The position numbers were made by a program, and so were the translations under genes. Below are positions 11,318-23,947 of a DNA stretch of 64,000 nucleotides, one piece after another. Each line of letters starts with the position of its first letter. Position 1 is the stretch's first letter. A model generated the notes under the pieces. The model worked only from the letters and a program-made list of their open reading frames with translations. It was not told the DNA's origin and ran no database searches. Source of the stretch: Miscanthus floridulus (Eukaryota > Streptophyta > Magnoliopsida > Poales > Poaceae); NCBI RefSeq assembly GCF_019320115.1, contig NC_089584.1:78798244-78862243 (forward strand). Direction: 5' to 3'.

Positions 11318-12232
11318 GTTGTGCCTCCACATGTTGTCGAGGTAGCAGCGGCGATGACACCTTATGTAGGATCTTCTCGGTGAACCACTTTAACCTCTTG
11401 GTGGCGAAGCTCCTGCTTCTAGCTAGCTCAGGAGGTGTGGTCATGTTTGCGACTAGGGGAAGGCACTGGGGTTTTGTGGGTGCGCCTCATCATCCATGAT
11501 GGTGGGTTGTCCCCCTCGTAATGGTAGGGTTGGGGTGGTCACGTCCTCGCCCGTGGGTATGTCGTTGGAGCACGCCTCGGCCTCCGTGGCGTGTCCCGCC
11601 CACGGTGGGATGACGGGTGGCCGCCTCTACACCGATGACAGTGTAGGTGAGCCCGTCGTCCAAGCCTTTGCCGGATAACTGGTGTCCACCATCGATTCTT
11701 CCTCATCGCAAGGAGCAGTTGTTGTGGCGGGCGGACACCCAGGCGCTAGTGCTTCTGGTGGTTGGCTCATGGCGAGGCGATGAACTCCTCTAACATTGGG
11801 TCGACCCACTCGTGGGGTCATGTGCTAACGCATAGCTCCAGCACCAGGGAATCTGGCACATGGAAGTAGTGTGCAACAGTAGAGGTAGTGGTGTTGTCGA
11901 TGGAGGCAGCGGGTGCATCCATGCTGTTGTCGCTCGGCGGCTTGCTCCTGTGCTGCCAGCGATGTCGTCGGCTTATGCCAGCTCCTCCCACGGCCCCGAT
12001 CGAGCTTGTCGGGCTATCGTGGGGCATGTGCTAGGGGCTGATGGCTCATCTCCACGAGCAGCACCACCCTTCGCCTTCATCGTCATCATAGACCTGGTCC
12101 GCTTGTAGTCCCTAGCGAGGTGGCGGAAGCCATGGCAGCGCAAACAATGTCGTGGCAACCGACAAGTCACTAGTCTGTGCGAGTAGGAGAGACAGTTGAA
12201 ACATCTGTCGTGAAGCTATGTAGAGATCCTCT
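11318..12232 (-). pseudogene. CCHC zinc-knuckle protein fragment (LINE ORF1 / gag-like)
   Basis: On the minus strand, just inside the edge of element A, the motif CFNCLSYSHRLVTC (C-X2-C-X4-H-X4-C) is followed by a second knuckle CLRCHGFRHLARDY, whose last cysteine is replaced by tyrosine. This paired-knuckle pattern is common in plant L1-type LINE ORF1 proteins and derived host genes. An in-frame TAG stands four codons before the first knuckle. Basic and Ser/Pro/Thr-rich low-complexity sequence follows, in broken frames down to about 11318. The N-terminal part was separated by the insertion of A, and its other side was lost in the deletion at 40507. A LINE origin is likely but not proven, as no reverse transcriptase is visible. 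Confidence 0.55.
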
Positions 12233-13962
12233 TGAAAGGTCCTAATATAGCTAGAGGGGGTAAATAGCCTATTTAAAAATTCTACAAAGCACTAGAGCAA
12301 TTGATTAGTACAACAAACGGCGTAATGCAATTTTTCTCTAGCTCTACACGGGTTGCAAGCCACCTACCCAACAATTCTATTTACTATGATCTCTAGGCAC
12401 ACAAGAGACGAAGCCACTACTCACTAAAAGCTCTCAATAAGGCTACACTAAAGAGCTCCACTAGATGAAACTAAGCTACCAAACAAGCTCTCAACACTAG
12501 CTACACTAAATAGCTTGGTATAACTAGTTTGCAAGAAAGTAATGGAGTGAGTAGGATGATTATACCACCATGTAGAGGAATGAACCAATCACAAGATGAA
12601 GCCAATCAATCACTGGGAGAAATCCAATCACTCAAGAGACACAAGAATTTTCTCCCGAGGTTCATGTGCTTGCCAGCACGCTAGTCTCCGTTGTGTCGAC
12701 CAACTCTTGGTGGTTTAGTGGCTAAGAGGTGTTGCACGAACCTCGTCCAACAAATGGACACCGCAAGAACCTACCCACAAGTGAGGTAACTCAATGACAT
12801 GAGCAATCCACTAGAGCTACCTTTTGGCTCTCCACCAAGGAAGATACAAGACCCCTCACAATCACCAGAGCTAGCCACAAACAATCACAACACATGCCGA
12901 AGCTCCTCCGGTGCTCCAAGCCATCTAGGTGGCGGCAACCACCAAGAGAAACAAGAACTCCACAGCCACAACGATCCCCAAGTGCCACTAGATGTAATCA
13001 CTCAAGCAAATGCACTTGGAATCACTCCCAATCTCACTACGATGATGAATCAGTGATGGAGATGAGTAGGACGTGCTGCTCGAGTCGATCGAACTCGGAA
13101 CAATGTAGAGTCTAGTCGGGGGTCAAATTTACACCGAGAGCTCCCCGTGCGTGAAAACCATGACTGGAAGCATCAGATCAAGGGTGACCAGACACGCCAT
13201 TGCATCCATTCTACTCTGCACTCGCCAGTGGTGCAGACGTCAGCATACGTCATCATCGACCTGACGTGCCCCTACATGTCTGGTCAACAACAACCTCCAG
13301 GGTCCGGTCACCGAGCTATCCTATGCCTTCTCTAGAACCGCTGACCGGACGCACGCCCTACGTCTGGTGTAGCGTCCGGTCTCTGCTGCACCATAGCCCG
13401 AGGGCTAGGGTTAGGCACTGGACGCGCATGTCCACTCCAACAACAACGTCTGGTCCTACACCAACTCCTCCTTTTCTTTGTCTAAGTCCTCAACCTCTTA
13501 TCCCTTGCTTCCAAGTTGCTAACAACAAAGTGTAGAACTGGTGTGTCCGTGTGTTAGCATTTTTTAAAGCATTTTTCAAGGGTCAAGGTTAGCACACTAG
13601 GTTCCTAAATGCACATGCAAGAATTATGTCACCTAGTGGCACACGATAAACCGCTTAGGCAAAGAATTCCCCTCTTTATAGTATGGCTATCGTTCCTAAA
13701 CGTGATCATACTCTCTATAGTATCTTGATCACCAAAACAAAAACATATTTGATACATTTGCCTTGATCAACCTTGTTTTTGTTTTTCTCACTTTTCTTTT
13801 CCAAATTGGAGCCCTTGATCTTCAAGTTTGGTCTTCACCATCACCATGACCATCATCTAGCTCCACCACTTGGCATAGGACTATCCTTTTAGGTCTACAC
13901 ACTTAGTACAAGGATTAGTCCCTAGGTTTCATTAATTATCCAAAACCAAACTAGGGCTTTCA
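12233..13962 (-). repeat. Element A 3' LTR
   Basis: The LTR is 1730 bp, bounded on the + strand by TGAAAGG and GGCTTTCA (inverted ends TGAAAG/CTTTCA). It aligns with the 5' LTR of A along its length, except that it lacks about 270 bp (the equivalent of 24622-24891, including the TATA box), joined at about 13071. It keeps about 147 bp (12606-12752) that the 5' LTR has lost. Confidence 0.9.
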
Positions 13963-13964
13963 AT

Positions 13965-13976
13965 CTTCCCCTTTTT
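13965..13976 (-). other. Element A polypurine tract
   Basis: On the minus strand AAAAAGGGGAAG stands directly before the 3' LTR, the expected place for the plus-strand primer of reverse transcription. Element B has AAAAAGGGGGAGA at the same position. Confidence 0.85.
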
Positions 13977-15130
13977 GGTAATTGATGACAACCCTTTACA
14001 AAGATATTCAATAAAATATTTTTGGATTCATGTTGCTTGCCCAAGCATATTACCATGTGTAAAGGTTATGGACAAGTTTCATAAACCTGAATTGGTAGCA
14101 TTAGCTCCCCCTACATATGTGCTAAGAGTTTGGATTTGAAAGCTTGCACATATGCATGGATTAGGAAGTGTGGGGAAGTAATGTCTACCAAATGATGCTA
14201 AGGTGTAAAGAATGGACCTTTGAAGCGTGATACCAATCGGAGTTGCCATTTGAACACCATCCTTAGCACCATGGTTTGCTAGATACCACTTGAAAAACTA
14301 CAACCACTAGATACCTCATGAGATGAACATTAGAAACAAGGCTCTAGTACCACTTGTAAAAACAAATTCAAGGTATATCTAGCTATCCTATGCATGCTAG
14401 TTTTCATTGCATCAATCATTTTCTACAATCTAGCATACACCACACAAGCATGGATATTGAATTTAAAAACTTGTGCCATGCAAGCAAACATATGTAATGC
14501 ACATAAAATGCAACATACAAGTTTATGATCTTGCTCCCCCTACTTCTGTGCTTCAAATTTTAATTCATCCCCTTACAATGTCATTTCATTTGTTTGCTCT
14601 CCCTATCTTACTATCTTTGTGAATTAATTCTCTCCCTTTGGCATCAAATACCACAAAAGGCGAGCTCAAATTTTAGATAGGTTAGGGTGAAACCATGTAA
14701 AGTGAGGATCATTTTCCATATTTGGTTCAATCTAGATCACTTGCAAAAGATATTTAACTCAGTTTGATCCAAGGGCCAGCTTCTTCACACCTCATTTCAA
14801 GGGTTATCTTGACCATGTTGAGTTAAACACTTATAGCTCATTTTCTAGATTAAACACTAGGTTCATAATACCACAAACATGTCATATGCTACCACTAGAT
14901 CATACCAAGCATAGAAGCAATAGTGGTACCATACAAGCATCAAACTCGTTTGATTTTCATGAATGAGCCTAAGACATGTGAGGAATGACTAGATACACTA
15001 AACAAGTCCTTAGCAATGTATGAATGACATGTCAATCAATTTCACCTTGCTTTGCTCAAAGGAGAGGCATGTCATATATTGGGGGTGTATCAACACATAT
15101 TTGAGAAGTCAGGTATGTTCAATTCATTCC
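13977..15130. other. Element A noncoding region between pol and 3' LTR
   Basis: About 1.15 kb without a credible reading frame. There is no envelope-like gene, which some SIRE elements carry here. The region contains extra polypurine-like tracts on the minus strand (CTCCCCCTAC on + at about 14104 and 14533), conserved in place with element B. Confidence 0.7.
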
Positions 15131-18100
15131 TTAGCTTGCAAAACCTCTTCTCATCAAGTGGCTCGATGAAAATATCAGCAAGTTGATCTTCGATGCCCAC
15201 ACTCTTAATGCAAATATCCCTTTTTGTTGATGATCTCTTATGAAATGATGGAGGACATCTATATGCTTTGTTCTTGAATGTTGAACCGGGTTGTTGGTGA
15301 GCTTCACGGCACTCTCATTGCCACATAGCAATGGCACTTGTTTGAATTTGATTCCAAAGTCACTCAAAGTAGCCATCATCCAAAGTAATTGAGCACAACA
15401 ACTACCAGCCGAAATATACTCCGCTTTGGTGGTTGAAAATACTACACTATTTTGCTTCTTTGATGACCAAGACACAAGTGATCTTCCCAATAGTTGACAT
15501 GTGCCCGATGTGCTCTTTCTCTCAACTTTGCATCCCGCATAATCGGAGTCCGAATATCCAATCAACTCAAATCTAGCTCCTTTGGGATACCACAATCCAA
15601 CATTTTGTGTATACTTCAAGTACCTCGATATTCTCTTGGTTGCCTTCAAATGACTTTCTCTTGGTGAGGCTTGAAATCTAGCACACATGCACACACTAAA
15701 CATAACATCCGACCATGATGCGGTCACATAGAGTAGGCTTCAAATCATAGACCGATACATCTTTTGATCCACCATGTTGCCACTAGCATCACTATCCAAG
15801 GTTCCATTTGTCCCTATTGGTGTACTAATAGCTTTGCTCTCATGCATGCCAAATTCGTGAGCATGTCTTTGATGTACTTGCCTTGACCCACAAATGTGCC
15901 ATTCTTCATTTGCTTGATTTGAAGTCTAAGGAAGTAACTAAGCTCTCTAATCATGGACATTTCAAACTCACTTGCCATCATCTTTCCAAACTCCTCACAA
16001 AAATCTTGATTGGTTGATCCAAATATGATATCACCAACATAGATTTGCAACACAAACAAGTCCTTGCCAATCTTCTTGGTGAAGAGAGTGGTGTCAACCT
16101 TTCCCATAATGAACCCCTTAGAGAGTAGGAAATCCCTCAATCTCTCATACCATGCTCTTGGTGCTTGTTTCAATCCATACAAATCCTTTCTCAACTTGTA
16201 GACATGGTTGGATTTCTTCCCATCTTCAAAACCAGGAGGTTGCTCAACATACACAAGCTCATTGATGTACCTATTTAGAAATGCACTCTTCACATCTATT
16301 TGGTACAACTTAATGTTGTAGACACAATCATAGGCTAGCAAGATCCTGATTGCTTCCAATCTTGCAACCGGGGCATATGTTTCTCTAAAGTTAAGACCTT
16401 CAACTTGAGTGTATCCTTGACCACTAATCTTACTTTGTTCCTTACAACTATCACATCTTGATCTTGGTTGTTCTGAAAGACCGTTCCAATCACATTATGA
16501 TCCCTAGGCCTCTCAACTAACTCCTATACTTAATTTCTTGTGAAGTTGTTTAGCTCTTTATGGCATAGCATTCGCCCAATCAACATCCAACAAAGCTTTA
16601 TCTATCTTCTTAGGTCCAATGGATGATCTCTTGCAACATTGGTTGGTTGGAGAACTTGAACTTAATTGCTTGCACTTTGTTGACCATTTGGTTGAGATGA
16701 TGAACTAGCCACTTGTTGTTGATCTTGCACTTTGTCATCACTTGTACTAGCTTGACCTTGATCATGAGAACCACTAGCTTACACATTTGAGTTAGAGAGC
16801 ACTTGATTCTTATCATCTCCAACTTCAATCATCTCTCTAGGCCTTATATCACCAATGTCCTTGTTCTTCATTACATTGACCAATTGAGTGCCTCTCACAT
16901 CATTTAGATTCTCATCTTCCTCTTGGGAACCATTGGTTTCATCAAATTCAACATCATGCACCTCCTCAAGGGTACCACTAGCCAAATTCCAAACTCTATA
17001 AGCCTTGCTAGTAGTGGAGTAACCAAGCAAGAAACCTTCATCACATTTCTTCTCAAATTTGCTCAATCTAGTGTCTTTCTTCAATATATAGCATTTGCAA
17101 CAAAAAATTCAAAAATATGCAATGTTTGGGCTTTCTACCATTCAAGAGCTCATATGGTGTCTTCTCCATCATTGGGTGACAATAGAGGTAGTTGCTATAG
17201 TAGCAAGCCATGTTGATTGCCTCGGCCCAAAATGAATGACTCACATTGTACTCACTCAACATTGATCTTGCCATGTCAATAAAGATTCTATTCTTTCTCT
17301 CTACAAGACCATTTGATTGTGGAGTGTACTTGGCCGAGAATTGATGCCTAATTCCAAACTTATCACATAGCTCATCAACTCTTGTATTCTTAAACTCACA
17401 ACCATTGTCACTTCTTACTTTGATGGTTGTTTCAAACTCATTGTGTATTCTTTTGATGAATGACATGAAGGTTGAAAATACATCACTCTTGTCAACAAGA
17501 AAGAACACCTAAGTGTATCTAGTAAAATCATCCACTATCACAAATCCATATTTGTTTTCACCAATGCTAATGTATGTGGTTGGTCCAAACAAGTCCATGT
17601 GCAATAACTCAAATGCCTTAGATGTGCTCATCATTCTCTTCTTAGGATGTGTGTTACCAACTTGTTTTTTGGTTTGACATGCACCACATAGCTTATCCTT
17701 CTCAAACATGACATCTTTCAAGCCTCTAACTAGATCATGCTTAATCAACTTGTTCAATTGTTTCATTCCAACATGACCAAGCCTTCTATGCCATAACCAA
17801 CCCATACTAGACTTAGTGAGCAAACATGTTGATAGTTAAGCTTCTCTAGCATTGAAATCAACCAAGTATAGATTGTCATATCTAAATCCTTTGAGTATCA
17901 AGTCAAAGCCATCTACACTTATGATCCCTGCATCATCCACACCAAATATGCACTTGAAACCAAGATCATACAATTGAGCTACCAACAATAGATTGAAGTT
18001 CAAGCTCTCTACAAGTAGCACATTGGAAATGCTCAAGTCATTGGATATTGCAATCTTACCAAGCTCTTTGACCTTGCCTTTGTCATTATCACCAAATGTT

Positions 18101-18222
18101 ATACCATCAACCCCATTGCTCTCATTGATGTTGATTGAATTGAACATTCTTGAATCACTAGTCATGTGTTGTGTGCACCCACTATCAAGCACACAATGTC
18201 TTCCTCCGGCTTTATAATTGAC
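15131..18222 (-). pseudogene. Element A pol remnant: protease, integrase, reverse transcriptase, RNase H
   Basis: The copia pol order is visible. The protease block starts with MLDSGCTQHM (18192). The GAG_pre-integrase block has a WHRRLGHVGMKQL motif near 17800 and a CGACQ motif near 17690. The integrase core contains SDNGCEFKNTR and YTPQSNGLVERKNR near 17410-17290. The reverse transcriptase has DVKSAFLNRYIN near 16290 and YVGDIIFGST near 16045, where the catalytic YVDD is changed to YVGD. RNase H carries SDSDYAGCK near 15550 and an SAGSCCAQLLWM block. Stops lie at about 17834 and 17511, a frameshift near 17080, and the RT N-terminus (16360-16780) is scrambled. The loss of a catalytic aspartate alone would inactivate it. 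Confidence 0.9.
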
Positions 18223-20260
18223 CTACAAAAGAAGATCAATTCTTTTTAGGTACCCAAACTTGATTGGGTCCCTAGAGGTTAGTCACTAAGCTCTTTGGCA
18301 CCCAGATGGGTTTCTTCTTTGAGCCCACAATTGGTGCACCAATGAATATAGCATGCACACCGTTGGCACCCTTGGTAAGCCAATAATGAGAATCAAACTT
18401 AATTGAGGATACATTAGCATGCTTGTTCTTGTTCTTGCAATATTGCTCTATATGCTCAACTTGCTGGCATCTATTGCAAAATCAACCATTTCCCTTCATA
18501 AAACTAGTCTTGTGAGTGACAAAGGTCGTCTTGCCTTTCTTGGGGGTATAGCATAATCTCTCTTTGTTGAGACAAAACCTTTGGCTACCCAAGCACTTTA
18601 GCAAGCGAGCATCTCTACCATAGGCATCGCCTAAGGCACGAGTGAGCTCATTCACCTCCTTCTAGAGGGTCTCATTTTCCACCATTAGTGAGGCATCACA
18701 AGTGAAACCATCACTCAAAGGTGAAGTAGAAGTGGTAGTGCTACAAGAAGGTTTAGTGGGAGCAACAACAATGGGCTTATAAAAAGGATTCATCAAGAAT
18801 ATCACATGTTAGTCCCACATCACATGACATAATCACTTGCTCCTTCTTGGCTTCCTCCTTCTTGACTTGCTCAAGGAGAGAGGAGTGAGCTTTTTCAAGC
18901 TTAGTGTGAGCTTTTCCAAACTCCTCATGGTCTTCCATTAGACTCTCATGAGAGGCATTTAGCTCATCAAAGGATTGCTCAAGAGATTTGACCTTCTTGC
19001 GCAATTCTTTGCACTCCTTTCTCTTTATCTCAAAGCAAGTGTGGACTTGCTCCAACATGTCCATGAGCTCCTCCTTGGTGTACTCCTTATCATCATCATC
19101 ACTCCTACAATCATCACTTCCACAAGCATCATTATCACTCACATCATATTTTACCTTGGTAGATTTTGCCATGAGACAAGTCAATGGAGTGTCGAAGATG
19201 GATGACTTGTTGTTGATGGCGATACTTGCTAGTGCCTTCTTGAGAGACTTCTTATCATCATCACTAGAATCATCATCCGATGAGACATCACTATCCCATA
19301 TCACCATATAGCCACCACCCTTCTTCTTTTGGAATGTCATCTTCTTCTTCTCCTTCTTCTCCTTTTCCTTCCTCTCCTTCTTTTCTTTCTTCTTTTAATC
19401 CTCATCATTGTCACTATTGTAGGGACAATCCGCTACAACATTGTAACACCCTAAAAATTGACCTATTTTAAAAACACTAAAAATTTGAACATTTTTAAAT
19501 ATTGCCTAAGAGATAGCATATATAACCAACCTAGATAATTTTTACAAATAAATTAACATAGGAACATAAGAATTCACGTGTGAAACTTTATTTTTGAATG
19601 ATTGCTTGACTTGTTGAACTAATGGTGGTACATTTTTGCACACTCATGCATTCAAATTTGAATTTAAAATCATTTTAACTCATGCATAGTTGAGCTAGGA
19701 AAAAGAAAAAGGAAATAGAAAATGGAAAAGCCACTTGGGCTCATTCCCTCCGCCTCCCTCCTTTCGGCCAGCAGCAGCCCACTCCCTCCTTCCCCTCTTC
19801 CTTCCCTTTCTCCCATGTGAGCGTCCTAGCACCCGGCCTAGCTCACCTACACCCTTCCCTTCTCCCCTCTTCCTCCCGCTAACACCCGAGTCCCACTTGT
19901 CAGCTCCGTCGTCCACCTCTGAGCTGGCAGCCGTACGCGACACAACAACGGCGTCAACGTCCGCCAGCACCACCCTAGTGCCAGCAAACGTCAACGGTGA
20001 CACAGCAACATGATAGGACCCATGGTGCCCCTCCTTTATCCTCTTTTCCCCTCTCCTCCCTCACTGTGAACGCGTCAACGGGCAGCGCCATGGTCGCCAC
20101 CATGCTAAGCCACCAGAGTAGCTACCAAGACACTCCGATGTGCGCATGGGCAAGCGCCAGCCATGGCGATGTGACCTAATGAAGTCAATTGCGAGCCCAC
20201 ATGATGGATAAGGATGGCCACAAGAAATATCTCAACGTCAGGACACCGGCCTAGCCAGCC

Positions 20261-20268
20261 TATAAATA
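20261..20268 (+). promoter_or_regulatory. TATA box of solo LTR F
   Basis: TATAAATA in the context CCAGCC...GGCCCGACC, about 820 bp into the LTR. It indicates that F reads on the + strand, opposite to element A. Confidence 0.7.
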
Positions 20269-21109
20269 GGCCCGACCAGCGATGCTCTCGCCACGCCCTC
20301 CCCACCATCAACTCTGCCGAGGGCAGGAACACCCCATCTCCCCCTCCTCTTCCCCTTCCCCCTCTTCCTTTCCACTCTCTTCCATTTTCCCCCGATTCAG
20401 AGTTCACCGACACCATCAGCGTCGCCCCCTCTCTTCTCCTTCTCCGATGCATCCCTGGCCGATTGGAGTGACCGGTGAGTCCCCAAGCTCCTCCTTTTTT
20501 AGTTTCTATAGCTAGTTGGTAGCTTAGGTCTCTGTGTTGCATTGCCCTCATGATCCCCGCTCCACCAAGCCACCATGGCCATTGGCCATCATTAGCAAGG
20601 CCACCCTAGGGCACACCACCACACCCACTACACTCCTCACCCACCCACACACACATACATGTAGTTAGTTGGTTAGAATAGGGCCTCTAAGGCTGACTCT
20701 GTTGCACAGCACCATTGTGACCTCTTCGACGAGCCGCTACCACTGCCACGGGCACCCCTCATCAACAGCAACCCCACCATTGGTTGTGGCATGACCCCGC
20801 GAGCCTCGTCCGCCACTCACCCATCACCACCGAGGGTTGATGCCACCAGCATAAGCCACTCTGGTGAGCCCAACGCCTCCTCTCCTATTTCCATCACCGA
20901 TGTAGTCACCTCCATCCACCATCGTTCCCCCTCCTTCCCCTTCTCTGTCTCTGCCATGTGGGGCCAGGTGGTAATGGCATTGTCGTTACTCCTCCCGTCT
21001 CCATCCGTCTCCCTCTCTCTCTCTCCTTTCCTCACTGACACGTGGGCCTGAGGCCATAATGCCGACGCCGCCATCACTACTGACGTAGGTAGGGTGGTCC
21101 ACCTACCAT

Positions 21110-21135
21110 CCACACACACACACACCACACACACA
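21110..21135. repeat. (CA)n microsatellite in F
   Basis: About 26 bp of CA repeat with one interruption (CACC). Confidence 0.85.
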
Positions 21136-22877
21136 GTGCGGGGTATACTTTAGAAAATACTAGGTACACCCGGCTAGTGTACACAGAGAGTTAGAAATGC
21201 ACCTTCCTAGCTTAGAAAAATTCCCAGAAAATTTATAAATAAACTAGATGCATTAGGGAATTTAATTATGTAGTTTACACATATTTTCATGCACTAGAAA
21301 ATGCATATAAAATTCCACCTAGTTAAATAACTATAGGATAAACTTCTAAAATATATAACTTTTAATCCCCAACTCCTTTTCGCATGCAACCACCTCTAAA
21401 ATTCATCTAAAATCCAACTCTATCATTTGCACCTAGTGCCACCATATAATTCTATGTTTGCTTTTGCCCTTTCTTTCTCGGTTAGCGGTTGCCTTATTTC
21501 AAATGATACGCCCCATAGACGACGATAATCGTTAGGAGGACAAGGACCTGAATTTCATAGACATGCCGGAAGGTGACAACGATGAAGGCAAGTTCTAACT
21601 CCCCTCCCTACTATCTTGCTTTAAACCACTAAAATGATAAAATATGACTATAAGATTATTACCCTACAATATGAGCTCGGTTAATATGATATGATTAAGA
21701 TAAATGGTTATCTTGTTATTGTATGAGCTCCACATCATGAATAGATTTGGGGATAATAATGGAACTTAAAACTTGTTAAACCTAAAACTAAACCCCAACA
21801 TGGGGCGAGTAGTGGTAAACTATGAAGGTAGTTTACCATGGCAGGGATGCCTGGAAAGGATTCATATGGGAGATACTTGCCTCGGTCACATAAGGACCGG
21901 TTCGTAGTCTCTCTCACCTAGTTAGTTGTCTATATGGGTAGGCTTGATCTCACACCCCGTTAGATAGAAGTATAATTCCTACTAGGAGGCTAGTGTAGGC
22001 AGCGGAATATTAGGAGCTGACACGGGGGATAGGTTTTCTTCCATGGTCTGGTTGGCATAGATGCTATGTGATCTTCCACATTAAGCTTTTGTTTTTGGCC
22101 ATGTTCGAGCTCTTGTTTTCTTGGTCGTGTTCGAGCCATGTTTTTCTTTTGTGATGATTTGGTATCATCACATTTGGGGGGATTTGGTATCTTCCCAGTT
22201 TGGTGTTTCCAACCCCTAAGAAGCCGTAGTAGAGTTATATGGATATCTAAGGTCGCATACATTTGGGTACGAGGTCTCGTTAGGTCTATTCCGTCCACTG
22301 ATCATGGATGAGGTTGCACGTATCATGTGGAGAAATTTGTACACCTCTGTAGAGTTTTATTTAAATCTATTTGAATAACCACATCCTTGGAATGGGCAAA
22401 TGCTAGGATGGGATACTATGAATAGTTTTACTTTTATGTGTAATGAAGCTGGTAATGGAATTGATACTAACTCGGGTACTAGTGGGAATGGTAATACTCC
22501 GCTAGGACCAAACCCTTAATTATAATCACCACTACACTTCTATTTCCACCCTATGGTTAGGGCTTGCTGAGTATGTATGTATTCACCTGTTGTTGACTCA
22601 CAGACCTTGGCACAGAAGAAGACTATGACTTCGACGAAGAAGCGTACCACGAGGACTAGAGTTCCCGCTAGGAGATTCATTCATAGGAGTATGACATCGA
22701 TGCTAGGGTTTTGACCGTGCTCAAGTTGCCTATGGAATAGGACACCGCTTCGCTGTATTATAATCCCACTCTAGAGACCACTAATAATGCTGTTTCACGG
22801 CCATAGTCTTCTGCCATCTATGTAGTCTATGACCGTGCCCCTTGGGCCACTATTGTAAGACCTTATTTCTAGATATC

Positions 22878-22883
22878 AATAAA
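22878..22883 (+). terminator. Poly(A) signal of solo LTR F
   Basis: AATAAA in ATCAATAAAGCTCGG, about 115 bp before the LTR end. The position fits the R/U5 border on the same strand as the TATA box. Confidence 0.6.
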
Positions 22884-23933
22884 GCTCGGAACCTTTTATT
22901 ATATATCTGTGTACCATTTTTGTGAATTAGTGCCTATTTGTGCATGATCCTGGCACAAATACAGATGCACTTAGGACTCTCAAATTAAGGGACCAACAAA
23001 CATGATCCTTGCTCTTGCACTTGTAGCATCTTCTCACATAGTCCTTGCTTTTGAAGTTGTCTCTTCTCTTTCTTGCACCATAGCCCTTCTTCTTCATGAA
23101 TTTGCCCATCTTGCGCACAAAGAGAGCCATGGCCTCATCATTAATGTCACTAGCATCTTCATCCTCACTTGATTCTTCTTTCTTGTACTTGCCCTTGTTC
23201 TTGGATGATGAGCTAGCCTAGAATGCTACACTCTTCTTCTTCTTGTCTTCATTCTTCTTCTCATCTTGATCAACCCCTTCCTTTTCCACATGGTATGTCT
23301 CTTGAGTCATGACATCACCTAGTACTTGGTTGGGGTAGTTGCTTCAATCCTCCTCTTATGATGATCAATCTCAATGTCTCAAATCTTAGAGGTAAGCACA
23401 TCAAGAACCGATGAGAGACATCATCATCATTGATATTCTCTCTCAAAGCCTTCAAGTCATTGACAATTACTTGCAATCTATGGAACATCTCCAGAATGCT
23501 CTCATCATCCTTCATCTTGAAGCTTGTCAACTTGTCCTTGAGAATGTATAGCTTGGCACTCTTCACTACCGATGTGCCCTCATATGTTTCTTCCAATCTA
23601 TTCCACACCTCACTTGCTCTTTCACAATCCTTGATTTGCTCAAACACCTTGGAATCAATGGCATTGTAGATGGTGTTGAGAGCCATTGTGTTGCATTGCT
23701 TGTTGGCTTTGTCTTGGTTGGAGAGATTATCAGGATCAATAATAGCATAATCACTCTTGGTCACATCCCACACTTGATCATTGATTGAACCAAGATACAT
23801 CTTCATCTTTCTCTTCCAATAATCATAGCATGTGCCATCAAAGAACGGTGGTTTGCCCCCCACATGGTTGAACACAACTTGAGCCATCTTTTGACACCGA
23901 GGTTGTTAAGCCTTCAATCAAATGGTGACCATG

Positions 23934-23945
23934 GCTTCAATACCA
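23934..23945 (-). other. Element A primer binding site (degenerate, initiator Met-tRNA type)
   Basis: The minus strand reads TGGTATTGAAGC two bases inside the 5' LTR. The copia consensus complementary to plant initiator Met-tRNA is TGGTATCAGAGC, so this copy has three mismatches. Confidence 0.75.
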
Positions 23946-23947
23946 CT

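Larger units (their letters stand above)
19442..22998 (+). mobile_element. F: solo LTR of about 3.6 kb (probably Ty3/gypsy Tekay/Del type)
   Basis: The insert starts TGTAACACCC and ends GGACCAACA, with a 5-bp target duplication AACAT (19437-19441 and 22999-23003). The gag reading of A resumes on the other side, so the borders are certain to within a base or two. It holds no pol genes, a TATA box at 20261 and an AATAAA at 22878, as expected for one LTR left after recombination between two LTRs. The length and the TGTAACACCC start suggest the Tekay/Del group of chromoviruses, an inference from memory of family structure. GC-rich reading frames near 19735-20515 lie in the leader and are not credible genes. 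Confidence 0.8.
18223..23887 (-). pseudogene. Element A gag remnant, split by solo LTR F
   Basis: The start codon at 23887 opens with MAQVVFNHVGGKPPFFDG, and the copia-type gag domain follows to about 23315, where a frameshift breaks it. A second piece (23130-22999) has the basic KKKGYGARKRR stretch and the first cysteines of a knuckle. Solo LTR F interrupts it there. Gag resumes at 19441 with acidic and Lys/Glu-rich coiled-coil segments (19340-18777). It ends with a degraded region holding a second knuckle near 18450 and a TGA at 18236-18238, upstream of the pol frame. Element B carries the same protein uninterrupted at 49759-51861. Confidence 0.85.

Noticed and set aside
13977..15130. Envelope-like gene between pol and 3' LTR of the SIRE-type elements
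   Set aside because: Looked for because some SIRE elements have one. No reading frame of useful length exists in A or in the equivalent region of B (45414-46514).
19735..20515. GC-rich Pro/Ser-rich frames after and around a TATA box, resembling a small host gene
   Set aside because: They lie inside solo LTR F, defined by TG...CA ends and an AACAT duplication. The composition gives open frames on both strands and no domain is seen.
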